In this document: positions 1-8,054 of the stretch, one piece after another | How the letters are laid out: each line of letters begins with the position of its first letter | Numbering within the stretch: position 1 is the first letter of the stretch | Source: Geomonas sp. Red32 | GTDB taxonomy: Bacteria > Desulfobacterota > Desulfuromonadia > Geobacterales > Geobacteraceae | Assembly (NCBI RefSeq): GCF_023652955.1 | Contig: NZ_JAKLOY010000001.1 | Location: 1,116,001 to 1,180,000 of the forward strand | Direction: 5' to 3' | DNA length: 64,000 nt | Translations under genes and position numbers: made by a program | The notes under the pieces: generated by a model | The model's database searches: none | Seen by the model: only the letters and a program-made list of their open reading frames with translations | What the model was told of the DNA's origin: nothing

Positions 1-61
1 TGGATAGAGCACAAGACTACGAATCTTGGGGCCGGGAGTTCGAATCTCTCCGGGCGCGCCA
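1..61 (+). tRNA. tRNA-Arg (anticodon ACG), 5' end outside window
   Basis: The anticodon arm is a 5-bp stem (12-16 with 24-28) around a 7-nt loop with ACG at 19-21. The T arm has a TTCGAAT loop at 39-45. The 3' acceptor strand is 51-57, the discriminator is G58 and an encoded CCA lies at 59-61. The 5' acceptor strand and most of the D arm are cut off by the window edge. Confidence 0.93.
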
Positions 62-68
62 TACAGAA

Positions 69-110
69 GGAAAAGGGTTACGAGATCACTCGTGACCCTT
101 TTCCTTTTTC
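69..110 (+). terminator. Rho-independent terminator after tRNA-Arg
   Basis: A 16-bp stem with one G-T pair (69-84 with 89-104) and a 4-nt loop is followed directly by TTTTT, eight bases after the tRNA CCA end. Confidence 0.9.
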
Positions 111-178
111 GGCCTGACCGACCTCCTCTCCTTCTCTTCCAACCCGCCATCTGTTCCCGAGCCTCCCCTTTCTAATAA

Positions 179-192
179 TTCGAACGTTCGAA
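179..192. promoter_or_regulatory. 14-bp perfect palindrome, candidate operator
   Basis: TTCGAACGTTCGAA is self-complementary over all 14 bases. It lies about 65 bases upstream of the -35 box of the ParB-like gene, in an AT-rich stretch. The rest of 111-353 holds no gene that I can see. Inference: a dimeric DNA-binding protein site, possibly bound by the ParB-like product itself. Confidence 0.5.
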
Positions 193-255
193 GAAATCTT
201 GTAACATTCCAATATTGTTGCGGAAAACGGAATTTTTTTTGAAGGGCTGATTCGG

Positions 256-283
256 TTGACAAGGGGCCGCGGCGAGATAAAGT
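256..283 (+). promoter_or_regulatory. Sigma-70-type promoter of the ParB-like gene
   Basis: TTGACA (256-261), a 16-base spacer and TAAAGT (278-283) lie 77 bases before the start codon. The paralogue near 62.5 kb has the same TTGACA-16-TAAAAG layout. Confidence 0.6.
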
Positions 284-359
284 TTACTGGTTTTGTGGTT
301 AGTGAAACCTAATTTATATCCCGCGATAGGGTCCCGGCGTACGGGACAGGGAGGTGGCC

Positions 360-1172
360 ATGGTGCAAGGAGTAAAGAAATATCAGAAAGGAAAGCTCTA
401 CCAGGTAAGCCCCGCAGAGCTGAGTCCCGACCCGGACCAGCCGCGCAAGTACTTCGACCCCACGGCGCTCGAGGAGTTGACGGAGTCGCTCCTGAAGCAG
501 GGAGTACTGCAGCCGATCCTGGCCCGCAAGGTGCCGCCGGAGGGGAAACTGGTCGTCGTTTCGGGGGAGCGGCGCTACCAGGCGGCGGTGAAGGGGGGGC
601 TATCGACGGTCCCGGTCATCGTGACGGACGGGGAACCGCTGGAGGTTTCCATCGTGGAGAACCTGCTGCGGGAAAATCTGACCGCCATCGAGGAGGCCGA
701 GGCGATCGAGCGCCTGAAGAGCCGCAACGACTACCAAATCACCGATCTTGCCGCCATGCTCGGCAAGTCCCAGGCCAGCCTCTGTGAAATCCTCTCCCTC
801 ACCAAGCTTCCCGCCAGCGTGAAGGAAGATTGCCGCAACGAGCCCAAGACCCCACGGTACGTCCTCGTTCAGATCGCCAAGCAGCCGAGCAGCAAGAAGA
901 TGGAAAAACTCTACCAGAAATACAAGGAGAGAGGGCTGACGGTAGGGGCGCTCCGTTCGAGCGAGCGGGGGAAACTCGCCCCGGGCGCGACCGCCGTGGA
1001 CATCGCCTTCATCACGGCCTTCCTGAAGAAGCTCGACGGCCTCGACGTGGCAAGGCTGGACCCGCAGCAGGTCGCCCAGTTGACCGAGCATCTCGGCAGG
1101 CTGCAGTCGGCGGCGCTGGCCAAGCTGGGAGCGGTCAGCTCGCTTCCCGCCGGGGGGACGATTTCCTCTTAG
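360..1172 (+). CDS. Orphan ParB/Spo0J-family protein
   Basis: A 270-residue ParB-fold protein. The N-terminal nuclease-like domain keeps a ParB box II (GERRY near residue 69) and box III (ENLLREN near 100), which in true ParB bind CTP. A helix-turn-helix region follows at about 125-150. The C-terminal third carries LYQKYKERGLTVG and a probable oligomerisation segment. I chose ATG 360, not GTG 354, because AGGGAGG at 348-354 then sits at normal spacing. No parA lies nearby, so chromosome partitioning is unlikely to be its direct job. It is paralogous to the protein at 61681-62499, sharing the KGKLY start, LPxSVKxD and LYxKYKxxGL. Inference: a DNA-binding regulator or CTP-switch protein with its own operator. 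Confidence 0.85.
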   Translation: MVQGVKKYQKGKLYQVSPAELSPDPDQPRKYFDPTALEELTESLLKQGVLQPILARKVPPEGKLVVVSGERRYQAAVKGGLSTVPVIVTDGEPLEVSIVENLLRENLTAIEEAEAIERLKSRNDYQITDLAAMLGKSQASLCEILSLTKLPASVKEDCRNEPKTPRYVLVQIAKQPSSKKMEKLYQKYKERGLTVGALRSSERGKLAPGATAVDIAFITAFLKKLDGLDVARLDPQQVAQLTEHLGRLQSAALAKLGAVSSLPAGGTISS

Positions 1173-1238
1173 TGCTTTCAATTAGTTGCCGTGGCGCCGC
1201 CCTTGCCTTCCGGGGCCGGGGCGGTGTACCATGGACTC

Positions 1239-1907
1239 ATGAGAGCGGAAGAGATCAATGCACGTCTTCACCATTACAGCAGGGCCGAGGAACTGGCTAA
1301 CTGCTTTACCCACGGACTCGGGGTGCTGCTGAGCATCTTCGGAGGCGTGGCGCTCATCGGCCTGGCGGCCGGGCAAAACGACGGCAACCGCTTCTTTGCC
1401 GCCTGCGTCTACGGCATCGCGGTGGTCGTTTTCTACTCCCTTTCCACCGCCTACCACAGTGTCAGGAAACCCTACGCCCGCTATATATTCCGCATCCTCG
1501 ACCACATCGCCATCTACATCATGATTGCCGGGAGCTATACCCCCTTCGCCCTCGTGACTCTGCGGGGACTGGTGGGAAAGGTGCTCTTCGGCACGGTCTG
1601 GGGGCTCGGCGTGGTGGGAGCGGTCCTGAAGATCTTCACTGTACACCGCATGCGGGTGGCCGGGCCGATCATCTACCTCGGCATGGGATGGCTCGCGCTG
1701 GTGGTTCTCAAGCCGCTGATGGCAGCCATGCCGGCCACCGGGCTCCTCTTCTTCTTCCTGGGAGGAGCGGCCTACACCATTGGGGTCATCTTTTACCTCT
1801 GGGACCGCCTACCCTTCAATCACGCCATCTGGCACCTCTTCGTCCTGACCGGCAGTGCCTGCCACTTCTGGGCTATCTTCCACTATGTGACGCCGCTGCA
1901 CCTGTAG
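1239..1907 (+). CDS. Hemolysin III / PAQR-family membrane protein
   Basis: About 222 residues with seven predicted membrane segments. The N-terminus carries the family signature (YSRAEELANCFTHGLG). Conserved histidines follow in TAYHS and in the last helices (NHAIWHLFVLTGSACHFWAI). Family members are integral membrane proteins, some with suspected hydrolase activity; the hemolysin label is historical. I prefer ATG 1239 (MRAEEINARL) over the upstream ATG at 1191 because similarity begins there, but no strong ribosome binding site supports either. It converges with the cytochrome gene, separated by a minus-strand terminator. Confidence 0.85.
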   Translation: MRAEEINARLHHYSRAEELANCFTHGLGVLLSIFGGVALIGLAAGQNDGNRFFAACVYGIAVVVFYSLSTAYHSVRKPYARYIFRILDHIAIYIMIAGSYTPFALVTLRGLVGKVLFGTVWGLGVVGAVLKIFTVHRMRVAGPIIYLGMGWLALVVLKPLMAAMPATGLLFFFLGGAAYTIGVIFYLWDRLPFNHAIWHLFVLTGSACHFWAIFHYVTPLHL

Positions 1908-1941
1908 CTGAAGGGAGCGCCGGCCGGGCTTCGGCAAAGGA

Positions 1942-1975
1942 TAAAAAAAGGGCGAAGGCCATCAGGCCCTCGCCC
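1942..1975 (-). terminator. Terminator for the triheme cytochrome gene
   Basis: On the minus strand an 11-bp stem with one mismatch (1965-1975 with 1950-1960, 4-nt loop) is followed by a run of seven T (1943-1949). Confidence 0.85.
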
Positions 1976-2000
1976 CGCGGGGTCGCTTTCGCGGCGATCC

Positions 2001-2279
2001 CTACTTCTTGTGGCAGCCGTTGCAGCCGGTCGGGCCTTTGCCCTTTTCGCTGTGGCACCCTTTGCAGGTCTTGTGCGCCCAGTCTTTGCCGAGAGCGGCG
2101 ATTTTACCGCCTTTATCGTTCTCATGGCACGCGGTGCAGGCCATCTTTTCCTGGTGCTCCTTGTGCGGGAAGGTGACGTCCCCTTTGGAGGCGTGAAGGA
2201 CGATAGTGGCCGGTCCGGCTGCCAGTGCGGTACCGACGCAGAAGACGGAAAGGGCAACGGCGGCGACGATTTTCTTCAT
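2001..2279 (-). CDS. PpcA-family periplasmic triheme cytochrome c7
   Basis: A 92-residue protein with a Sec signal peptide (MKKIVAAVALS... to LAA) and a mature part of about 71 residues. It has exactly three CxxCH heme sites (CTACH, CKGCH, CNGCH), a GDVTFPHKEHQ segment and a CHKK C-terminus. That is the size and layout of the PpcA-E cytochromes of Geobacter, which carry electrons across the periplasm from inner-membrane quinol oxidases to outer-membrane conduits during metal and electrode reduction. ATG 2279 follows GGAG in the leader; the longer upstream reading is not needed. It is a single gene ending at its own terminator. Which paralogue it is cannot be told here. Confidence 0.93.
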   Translation of the reverse strand: MKKIVAAVALSVFCVGTALAAGPATIVLHASKGDVTFPHKEHQEKMACTACHENDKGGKIAALGKDWAHKTCKGCHSEKGKGPTGCNGCHKK

Positions 2280-2372
2280 TGTGATCTCCTTTGCATTGCT
2301 GATTGATAAAGTAAGTGACAAGAGGATACCCGCTCTTGCCAATTTTGCAAATCCTAACAGGTACTTTGTGCC

Positions 2373-2399
2373 TTGACAACTGCGGCTGGACGGTAAAAA
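2373..2399 (+). promoter_or_regulatory. Possible promoter of the helicase gene
   Basis: TTGACA at 2373-2378 and TAAAAA at 2394-2399 are 15 bases apart. The spacing is short and the -10 is weak, so this is tentative. Confidence 0.3.
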
Positions 2400-2414
2400 G
2401 TACGGTTTCAGCCA

Positions 2415-4892
2415 GTGACGAATGCGGTGGCCGCGTACGCCGCCCGCGAAAACGACCGCCGCCCCACTCCCTTACGGTTCCCTGACCCCGGTAAGCCCGT
2501 GAAGAACGATAAAGACCAAGCCATCATAATTTCCCTGGGGGAGTTCGCCCTCCCGGTGCCGCGCACCGGCAGCCTCGAGGCCCCCTCCGGCTACGGGCGC
2601 TCGACCGCTCAGGGGCTGGAGATCCACCAGAGGGTCCAGAAGAAACGGGCCAAGGCGGATAGCCGGTACCAGGCGGAGGTCGCGGTCACCCGCACCCTCG
2701 CACGGGGTGGCTTCTCCTTCCGGATCAACGGGAGGATGGATGGCATCTTCCGCCACGACACCCCCCTCATCGAGGAGATCAAGAGCACCTTCGGCCTCGC
2801 CGAGCTCAAGCGACGGCTGGCCGGGGGCCCGCTGGAGCATCCGTATTGTCTGCAGCTGCTGACCTACGGGTATTTTTACTGGCTCGAGCACGGGATCGTT
2901 CCGGCCCTCTCCTTCCACCTGGTCTCCTCCCGGACCGGTCACAGCGCAGACCTCCCGCTCGAGCTCGACCTCGAATGCTATCAGCGGTGGCTGGACGCCC
3001 GCCTCGACGAGCTGGTGGTCGAGGCGGAGAAGGCACGTAAGCAGGCGCTGCGCAGGCGCAAGCTGGCGGCAGACTTCGCTTTCCCCTTCTCCGCACCCCG
3101 CCCCGGCCAAATCGGCCTCATGGAGGAGATCGAAGAGGGGATGCGGGAGGGGAAGCCGATGCTGATCCAGGCGCCGACCGGGCTGGGAAAGACGGTAGGG
3201 GTGCTCCATCCGGTGCTCCGGGAGGCGCTTTCCCGGGGGCAGCAGGTCATCTACCTGACCCCCAAGAACAGCCAGCACGCGGTCGCCGAGGATGCCGCCG
3301 AACGCTTCCGGGAGGGGGGCTCGCCCCTCCGCTCCACCACCCTCACCGCCAAGGCCAAGATCTGCCTGAAGGAGGAGCCGCTTTGCACCCCCGAGTACTG
3401 CGAGTACGCCCGCGACTACTACGGAAAGCTCGCCCGGGAGGGAGTGGTGGACCTTCTGGCCAAGAAGAGGAAGCTCAAGGCGAAGACCTTCCGCGAGATC
3501 GGCGAGCGGTTCGAGGTCTGCCCCTTCGAGCTGCAGATCGACTCGGCCAAGCTCTCCGACCTGGTGATCTGCGATTACAACTACGTATTCGCCCCCCGCT
3601 CCGCGCTCGGCCGGGCGCCGGGACTCGCGGTCGACCAGGCGGGGAAGCCCAACCTGGTGATCGACGAGGCCCACAACCTCCCCGCCCGGGCCATGGACTA
3701 TTACTCGCCCCAGCTCTCCTCCCAGCTGCTGGAGGGGTTCCGCGAGCCGCTGGGCGCTCTGCCGGAGCGCTTCGCCCGGGAGGGGGAGGGGTTGCTCGAC
3801 GCCTGCCTGGCGACCCTCTCCTCCTGCCGCAAGGGAGGCCAGCCCTCCCGGATCGATCCCCCCCTCGCCCCCTTCCTGGAGCGCGATGCCGCCCTCAGGA
3901 CCTATCTTGCCCGCTACCTGGAGGCGGATCACGAGCTCGGGGGCGAAGACCCGGTCCTGAGGCTCACCGGCTACTGGGGGGAGTTTACCCAGATGCTGGA
4001 GCTCGCCGTGCGCTCCGAGCGCCAGGAATTCTTCACCACCTTCCACCCCCACGTCAGCGGGGGGAGCCTCAGGATCACCTGCTGCGACGCCTCGGCCATG
4101 CTCTCCGAGTGCTACGGCAACTATCAGCAGGTGGTCGGCTTCTCCGCGACGCTCAAGCCGTTTTCCTACTACGCCACCCTCTCCGGGCTGGACCCGGCCA
4201 AGGTCCGCACCGCGGAGTTCGCTTCGCCGTTCTCCCGGGAGAAGCGGAAGCTCCTGGTGATTCCCCAGGTCTCCACCCGCTACTCCCGGCGCGAACAGAA
4301 CTATGGCAAGGTGGCCGAGGTGCTCGAGCGGGTTGCCGCCCTGCGCCCCGGAAACTACCTCGCCTTCTTCCCGAGCTTCGAGTTCCTGGAGCGGGTGGCG
4401 GCGCTCTTCCGCCCCCCCGAAGGGTTCGCCCTCCTCAAGCAGGAAAGGAGCATGCGGCAGGCCCGGGTGGACGAGATACTCGACCATCTCAGGGAAGCCT
4501 CCTCCCCCACCGTCCTTCTTGCCGTGCAGGGGGGATCCTTCGCGGAGGGGATCGACTATCCGGGGGAGATGGTGATCGGCGTCTTCGTCGTAGGCCCGCC
4601 GCTACCCACCTTCGACCTGGAGCGGGAAGAGATGCGGAACTACTACCAGCGCCACTACGGGGCGGGGTTCGACTACGCCTACGCCATCCCGGCCATGGCG
4701 AAAGCGGTGCAGGCCGCCGGGCGGGTGATCCGCTCCGAGCACGACCGCGGCATCGTGGTGCTGATGGACGACCGCTTCCTGGAGGCCGAGTACCGCTGCT
4801 CCATGCCCTCCGACTGGTTCGACTCCCACCCCTCCGAGCTCGTTTCCACCGCCATTCTCGGCGACCTGGCCGCCTTCTGGAGCGAAGAATAA
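2415..4892 (+). CDS. PD-(D/E)XK nuclease-XPD/DinG-type helicase fusion
   Basis: An 825-residue protein. Residues ~70-200 contain GRMDGIF (~107) and EEIKST (~121), matching the D...(D/E)xK core of PD-(D/E)XK nucleases. The remainder is a superfamily 2 Rad3/XPD-like helicase with Walker A APTGLGKT (~253) and DEAH (~416). Four cysteines lie between them (KIC, PLC, EYC and VCPFE, ~317-369), spaced like the XPD/DinG 4Fe-4S cluster. C-terminal motifs include QAAGRVIRSEHDRG. Expected role: 5'-3' DNA unwinding with nucleolytic processing in repair or defence. The start is uncertain: GTG 2415 and GTG 2499 both lack a clear ribosome site. It is a single gene with no obvious partner. Confidence 0.85.
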   Translation: MTNAVAAYAARENDRRPTPLRFPDPGKPVKNDKDQAIIISLGEFALPVPRTGSLEAPSGYGRSTAQGLEIHQRVQKKRAKADSRYQAEVAVTRTLARGGFSFRINGRMDGIFRHDTPLIEEIKSTFGLAELKRRLAGGPLEHPYCLQLLTYGYFYWLEHGIVPALSFHLVSSRTGHSADLPLELDLECYQRWLDARLDELVVEAEKARKQALRRRKLAADFAFPFSAPRPGQIGLMEEIEEGMREGKPMLIQAPTGLGKTVGVLHPVLREALSRGQQVIYLTPKNSQHAVAEDAAERFREGGSPLRSTTLTAKAKICLKEEPLCTPEYCEYARDYYGKLAREGVVDLLAKKRKLKAKTFREIGERFEVCPFELQIDSAKLSDLVICDYNYVFAPRSALGRAPGLAVDQAGKPNLVIDEAHNLPARAMDYYSPQLSSQLLEGFREPLGALPERFAREGEGLLDACLATLSSCRKGGQPSRIDPPLAPFLERDAALRTYLARYLEADHELGGEDPVLRLTGYWGEFTQMLELAVRSERQEFFTTFHPHVSGGSLRITCCDASAMLSECYGNYQQVVGFSATLKPFSYYATLSGLDPAKVRTAEFASPFSREKRKLLVIPQVSTRYSRREQNYGKVAEVLERVAALRPGNYLAFFPSFEFLERVAALFRPPEGFALLKQERSMRQARVDEILDHLREASSPTVLLAVQGGSFAEGIDYPGEMVIGVFVVGPPLPTFDLEREEMRNYYQRHYGAGFDYAYAIPAMAKAVQAAGRVIRSEHDRGIVVLMDDRFLEAEYRCSMPSDWFDSHPSELVSTAILGDLAAFWSEE

Positions 4893-4896
4893 AAAA

Positions 4897-4941
4897 AAGC
4901 CCCCAATCTCTCCAAGGGGATCTTGAAGCGAAAGGGGGCAA
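4897..4941 (-). terminator. Terminator of the 5.0-5.4 kb lipoprotein gene
   Basis: On the minus strand GCCCCC and GGGGGC form a stem enclosing a long loop, followed by a run of eight T. It also lies just past the stop of the convergent helicase gene. Confidence 0.6.
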
Positions 4942-5001
4942 CCGTTTGGGCTCCCCACGGCACTGAGGCCTGGGGGGGGACTATGTACGCCGGTGGCCGG
5001 G

Positions 5002-5397
5002 CTACCGGGCCAGTTCGATGGTGGTGCGGTCCTGCTTTTTCCCGATCTTCGCCGAGCTGTAGTTGAGGAGTGCCACCCCCTTGATGCTGCGGGTGGACGC
5101 GTCGCCGTCGATGGCGATCGACAGCCCGTTTTTCACCGGCGACCTGAGCGACAGTTTTCCGTTCTTGCAGCTTCCCTCCAGGGGCAGGTCGGCGCCGATC
5201 CTGGTGAAGACCATCCTTCCCGTCACCGCCTCCCGGTCCTGCCTGAGCGTAAAGGCGAGGTCGGGAAGGGTACTCCCGGTCTGGGCCAGCGTGATCTTCC
5301 CTTTCCACTCTCCCGACAGATCGCTCGACTTCGTGCACCCGGCGGCTATAACCAGCCAAGCCAGCATGAGAGCGATCCCTTTCCTGCGGTTTACCAT
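5002..5397 (-). CDS. Small putative lipoprotein of unknown function
   Basis: 131 residues. A positively charged N-terminus (MVNRRKG), a hydrophobic segment and a lipobox (VIAAGC) predict lipid attachment after export. The mature part is mostly beta-strand-like, with GEWKGKITL near its start and further short strands, similar in feel to small periplasmic beta-barrel/lipocalin-type domains; I recognise no named family. AAGGAG sits 8 bases before ATG 5397. It lies 65 bases downstream of the multicopper oxidase on the same strand, so the two are probably co-transcribed, and it ends at its own terminator. Confidence 0.75.
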   Translation of the reverse strand: MVNRRKGIALMLAWLVIAAGCTKSSDLSGEWKGKITLAQTGSTLPDLAFTLRQDREAVTGRMVFTRIGADLPLEGSCKNGKLSLRSPVKNGLSIAIDGDASTRSIKGVALLNYSSAKIGKKQDRTTIELAR

Positions 5398-5462
5398 TTA
5401 CCTGCTCCTTAAGATAAATAGCGGGGAGGGCCCAACGCCTCGCTCCCTCCCCGCTTGCCTGC

Positions 5463-7664
5463 TTAGTTACCCTGACCTGTTGCCATGACCATGAACGGCC
5501 GCATCATGTCGTTCTCCTCGTGGGAGAGGATGTGACAGTGCCACATGTAGGTTCCGATCCTCGGGAAGGTCATCCGGATCTTGACGTAGCCGGGGTTGAC
5601 GATGGTCCCGGGGCCCGGCGTGCCGGCGGGAGGCACCATCACGATATCCTTCCAGAACATCTTCTCGCTGTCCGCCAGCCGGTAGACGGAGTTGGCCGGA
5701 GCCGAGCCCGTAGCCCCTCCCGGTTCCGCATCGGGGACGAAGGCTGCCGGGTTGTTGACGACCGGCATCGAGATGCCGTCGGCCCGCGTATAGACGCCCG
5801 GGAAGTTGACCGTATCGAGGTAACCCTTCTCGACCACCTCGAACTTGACCAGGTGGACGTGCATCGGATGGACGTCGGGGGTGGCGTTGATCATCACCCA
5901 CTCCTCGGTACCGTTCAACTGCGGCATCTCGGTGATCGGGTCGCCGAAGAGCCGGTCGTTGAGGAGGAGCTGGATGCGCGGGTTGGCCTGCCCGGTAGTC
6001 GGGTCGAGGAAGGAGTAGGCCGGATCGGGACGCTCCTGGAAGTCGAGGTAGCGGGGGCCTGCGGCGCGGTCCGGGGTCAGGTGGGGGAAGGCGCCATACG
6101 GGATCAGGGAGCCCGGCTGCATGATCGAGCCGCTGCCGGTCTCGGCCAGCAGGGGGGAGGGGGTGCCGGTGGTGTTGGCCACCTTGAAGAGCATAACCCT
6201 GCCGGTGGTCTTGGCGTCGAGGGTGGTGATGTCTTCGGCGTCGGGACCGAACTGGCCGCCGAAGGGGGCCGGGCAGTCGTTGCGGACCACGATGTTGCGC
6301 CCTTTGAAGACCGGGTGGCCGAAATCGATGACGATGTCGGCGCGGGCGCCGGGGGGGATAAGGAGGCCGTTGCGGCCCGGACCGGTGGCCACCTCGACGG
6401 CGTGGTCGCCGTAACCCTGCTCGGAGGCGATCTGAACCACGGGCCAATCGAGATTCGGCGCCACCGACTCGGCCAGCTGGGGGGTGATGATCTCGCCGGT
6501 GTCGCCGTCCTGGAGCCAGAGGTTGTAAACGCGGGAGTCGGACCCGTTCAGGACACGGAAGCGGTAGGCCTGGGTCTTCACGTTCTTGTACGGCCACGCC
6601 TTGCCGTTGACGGTGATGACGTTACCGAACATCTCCGGCCTGAGGCACGGGATGACGTTCCCGTTGGCATCGTGCAGCGCCTCGTAGGTGTAGTCGCTCA
6701 GGTTGGTGAAGGTCGGGAACACCAGCGAGCCGTCGTCGGCAAAGTCCTTGTCCTGGATGACGACGGGGAGGTCGAACTCGTCGGACTGCAGGGCAGGTAT
6801 CACCGGGTTTGCGTGCCGCCCCTTCGGGAGGTTCGCCAGGTTACCGCTCCCTTCTACCGCGGGGTCCTTGATCAGGTAGAAGGCCGCCACCCCTGCGTAG
6901 GCGTTCAGCCTCGTGATCCCCATGGAGTGATCGTGGAACCAGAGGGTGCAGGCCTCCTGGCTGTTGGGGTAGAGGTAGGGGGGCTGCTTGTTGGTGGTGG
7001 GACGGCCGGGGAAGCCTATGGCCGGGTCGGCCGGGGCGGCCCAGAGTGCCTGGATGGCGGGATCGTTGGCGGCCCAGGCGTTGGGATGCCCGTCCGAGGT
7101 CCAATCGACGTCACCGCCGTGCAGGTGGGGGACCATCCGGCACTCCGGCTCTCCCATGTTGGTCCCGTCGATGGTCGGATCGACCTGCAGCAGGTGCTTG
7201 GTGAGGTAGGGGCCGGTCCCCTTCTGGCCATTCACCTCGGCGCGGAGGTCGTTGGAATAGTTGAAGGTCAGCTGGGTCCCCTTGGTGGCCTCCACGGTAG
7301 GCCCGTAGATCCCGAGGAAGACGCCGTTAACGTCATAGCCCCAGGTCTTGGTCACGATGGGCTTGCCGGTGGCCGGGTTGACGATGGCGCTCCCGTCCAT
7401 GTTCCGCAGGCCGAAGTCCCAGCTACCCTGACGCATGGAGACGTTGTAGGTCGCTGGGTTGTTGGGATCCACCGGTGCGATGGGGATCTCCACCAGCGGG
7501 TTGGCGAACTGCTGGAGTACCTGCGGGGAGAGCGGGGCGTGCTGTGTGCTGCTCACCGTCTGTTGAACCACCCCCGCGGCGGGGGTACCGTTACTGCACC
7601 CTTGAAAGAGCAGGGTGGCGCCCGCCAGCATGGCGAGTGCGGCGACTCCTTTAAGCTTGTCCAT
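5463..7664 (-). CDS. Multicopper oxidase lipoprotein (CotA/OmpB-like)
   Basis: 733 residues. A lipobox-type signal (LLFQGC, Cys23) predicts a lipid-anchored exported protein. All four copper-ligand motifs are present: HLHGG (~180-184), WFHDHSMG (~243), HPMHVH in the C-terminal domain, and MWHCHILSHEENDMM near residue 708, which gives the T1 Cys-His pair and an axial Met. The order fits a three-cupredoxin-domain laccase/bilirubin-oxidase type enzyme, longer than usual. Such enzymes oxidise metals or phenols with reduction of O2; the Geobacter OmpB family is linked to Fe(III) oxide reduction. AGGAGG precedes ATG 7664. A GC-rich hairpin and two palindromes lie upstream. Confidence 0.92.
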   Translation of the reverse strand: MDKLKGVAALAMLAGATLLFQGCSNGTPAAGVVQQTVSSTQHAPLSPQVLQQFANPLVEIPIAPVDPNNPATYNVSMRQGSWDFGLRNMDGSAIVNPATGKPIVTKTWGYDVNGVFLGIYGPTVEATKGTQLTFNYSNDLRAEVNGQKGTGPYLTKHLLQVDPTIDGTNMGEPECRMVPHLHGGDVDWTSDGHPNAWAANDPAIQALWAAPADPAIGFPGRPTTNKQPPYLYPNSQEACTLWFHDHSMGITRLNAYAGVAAFYLIKDPAVEGSGNLANLPKGRHANPVIPALQSDEFDLPVVIQDKDFADDGSLVFPTFTNLSDYTYEALHDANGNVIPCLRPEMFGNVITVNGKAWPYKNVKTQAYRFRVLNGSDSRVYNLWLQDGDTGEIITPQLAESVAPNLDWPVVQIASEQGYGDHAVEVATGPGRNGLLIPPGARADIVIDFGHPVFKGRNIVVRNDCPAPFGGQFGPDAEDITTLDAKTTGRVMLFKVANTTGTPSPLLAETGSGSIMQPGSLIPYGAFPHLTPDRAAGPRYLDFQERPDPAYSFLDPTTGQANPRIQLLLNDRLFGDPITEMPQLNGTEEWVMINATPDVHPMHVHLVKFEVVEKGYLDTVNFPGVYTRADGISMPVVNNPAAFVPDAEPGGATGSAPANSVYRLADSEKMFWKDIVMVPPAGTPGPGTIVNPGYVKIRMTFPRIGTYMWHCHILSHEENDMMRPFMVMATGQGN

Positions 7665-7682
7665 CTGTGACCTCCTGAGCTC

Positions 7683-7706
7683 CCGGCCCGATCGTTGACG
7701 GGCCGG
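7683..7706 (-). promoter_or_regulatory. GC-rich hairpin in the leader of the multicopper oxidase
   Basis: CCGGCCCG (7683-7690) and CGGGCCGG (7699-7706) form a perfect 8-bp stem with an 8-nt loop. It ends about eight bases from the AGGAGG ribosome site, so it could affect translation or transcript stability. No T-run follows it. Confidence 0.5.
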
Positions 7707-7808
7707 ATATCATGATGCCGGGCTTCTCCCATCACCTGATGGTGGAAGCGCGCGGCAGGAATTACATTGGTTCTTGAAAGGGGGACACAGAGGTAGAGTG
7801 CAGGTGTC

Positions 7809-7834
7809 GCTCTATATAGAGCAGGTACCGTACC
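7809..7834. promoter_or_regulatory. Two adjacent palindromes upstream of the multicopper oxidase
   Basis: GCTCTATATAGAGC (7809-7822) is a perfect 14-bp palindrome. GGTACCGTACC (7824-7834) is a second, 11-bp one, two bases away. They lie about 145-170 bases before the start codon and are candidate operator sites for a copper- or redox-sensing regulator (inference). Confidence 0.45.
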
Positions 7835-8054
7835 AATTATGTAAAGATTTGTAACCGCCCGTTTTATGGTGGGAAAAATGGTATCGAGAAATTAACGGAG
7901 GGGAGCAAGGGGTGCTAATTTAAAGGAGAGCTCCTCTGGGGGGATGGCTGCTAAGATACCGGATTATCGTGGCATTTTCTTGGCGGAGCCGAAACGGCGG
8001 CCGGTTATTTTTTCTCACCCCTCCACAAGGGGCAAGGAAGCGGCCTTGAGAGTG
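7835..8054. other. Intergenic stretch without a recognisable gene
   Basis: This AT-richer segment lies between the multicopper oxidase promoter region and the decayed repeats downstream of the FmdB gene. I see no coding pattern or RNA fold that I can defend. Confidence 0.5.

Noticed and set aside
1-360. tRNA-Arg as an integration site for an island
   Set aside because: No integrase gene and no second copy of the tRNA 3' end was seen in the window.
360-1172. True chromosome-partition parB
   Set aside because: No parA, gidB or parS-like sites are adjacent and the C-terminal part differs from ParB.
2472-4487. 671-codon open frame antisense to the helicase gene
   Set aside because: It mirrors the codon bias of the GC-rich sense gene, has no ribosome site and no family resemblance.
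5520-7670. 716-codon open frame antisense to the multicopper oxidase
   Set aside because: The copper motifs are in the opposite strand; this frame is a GC-bias shadow.
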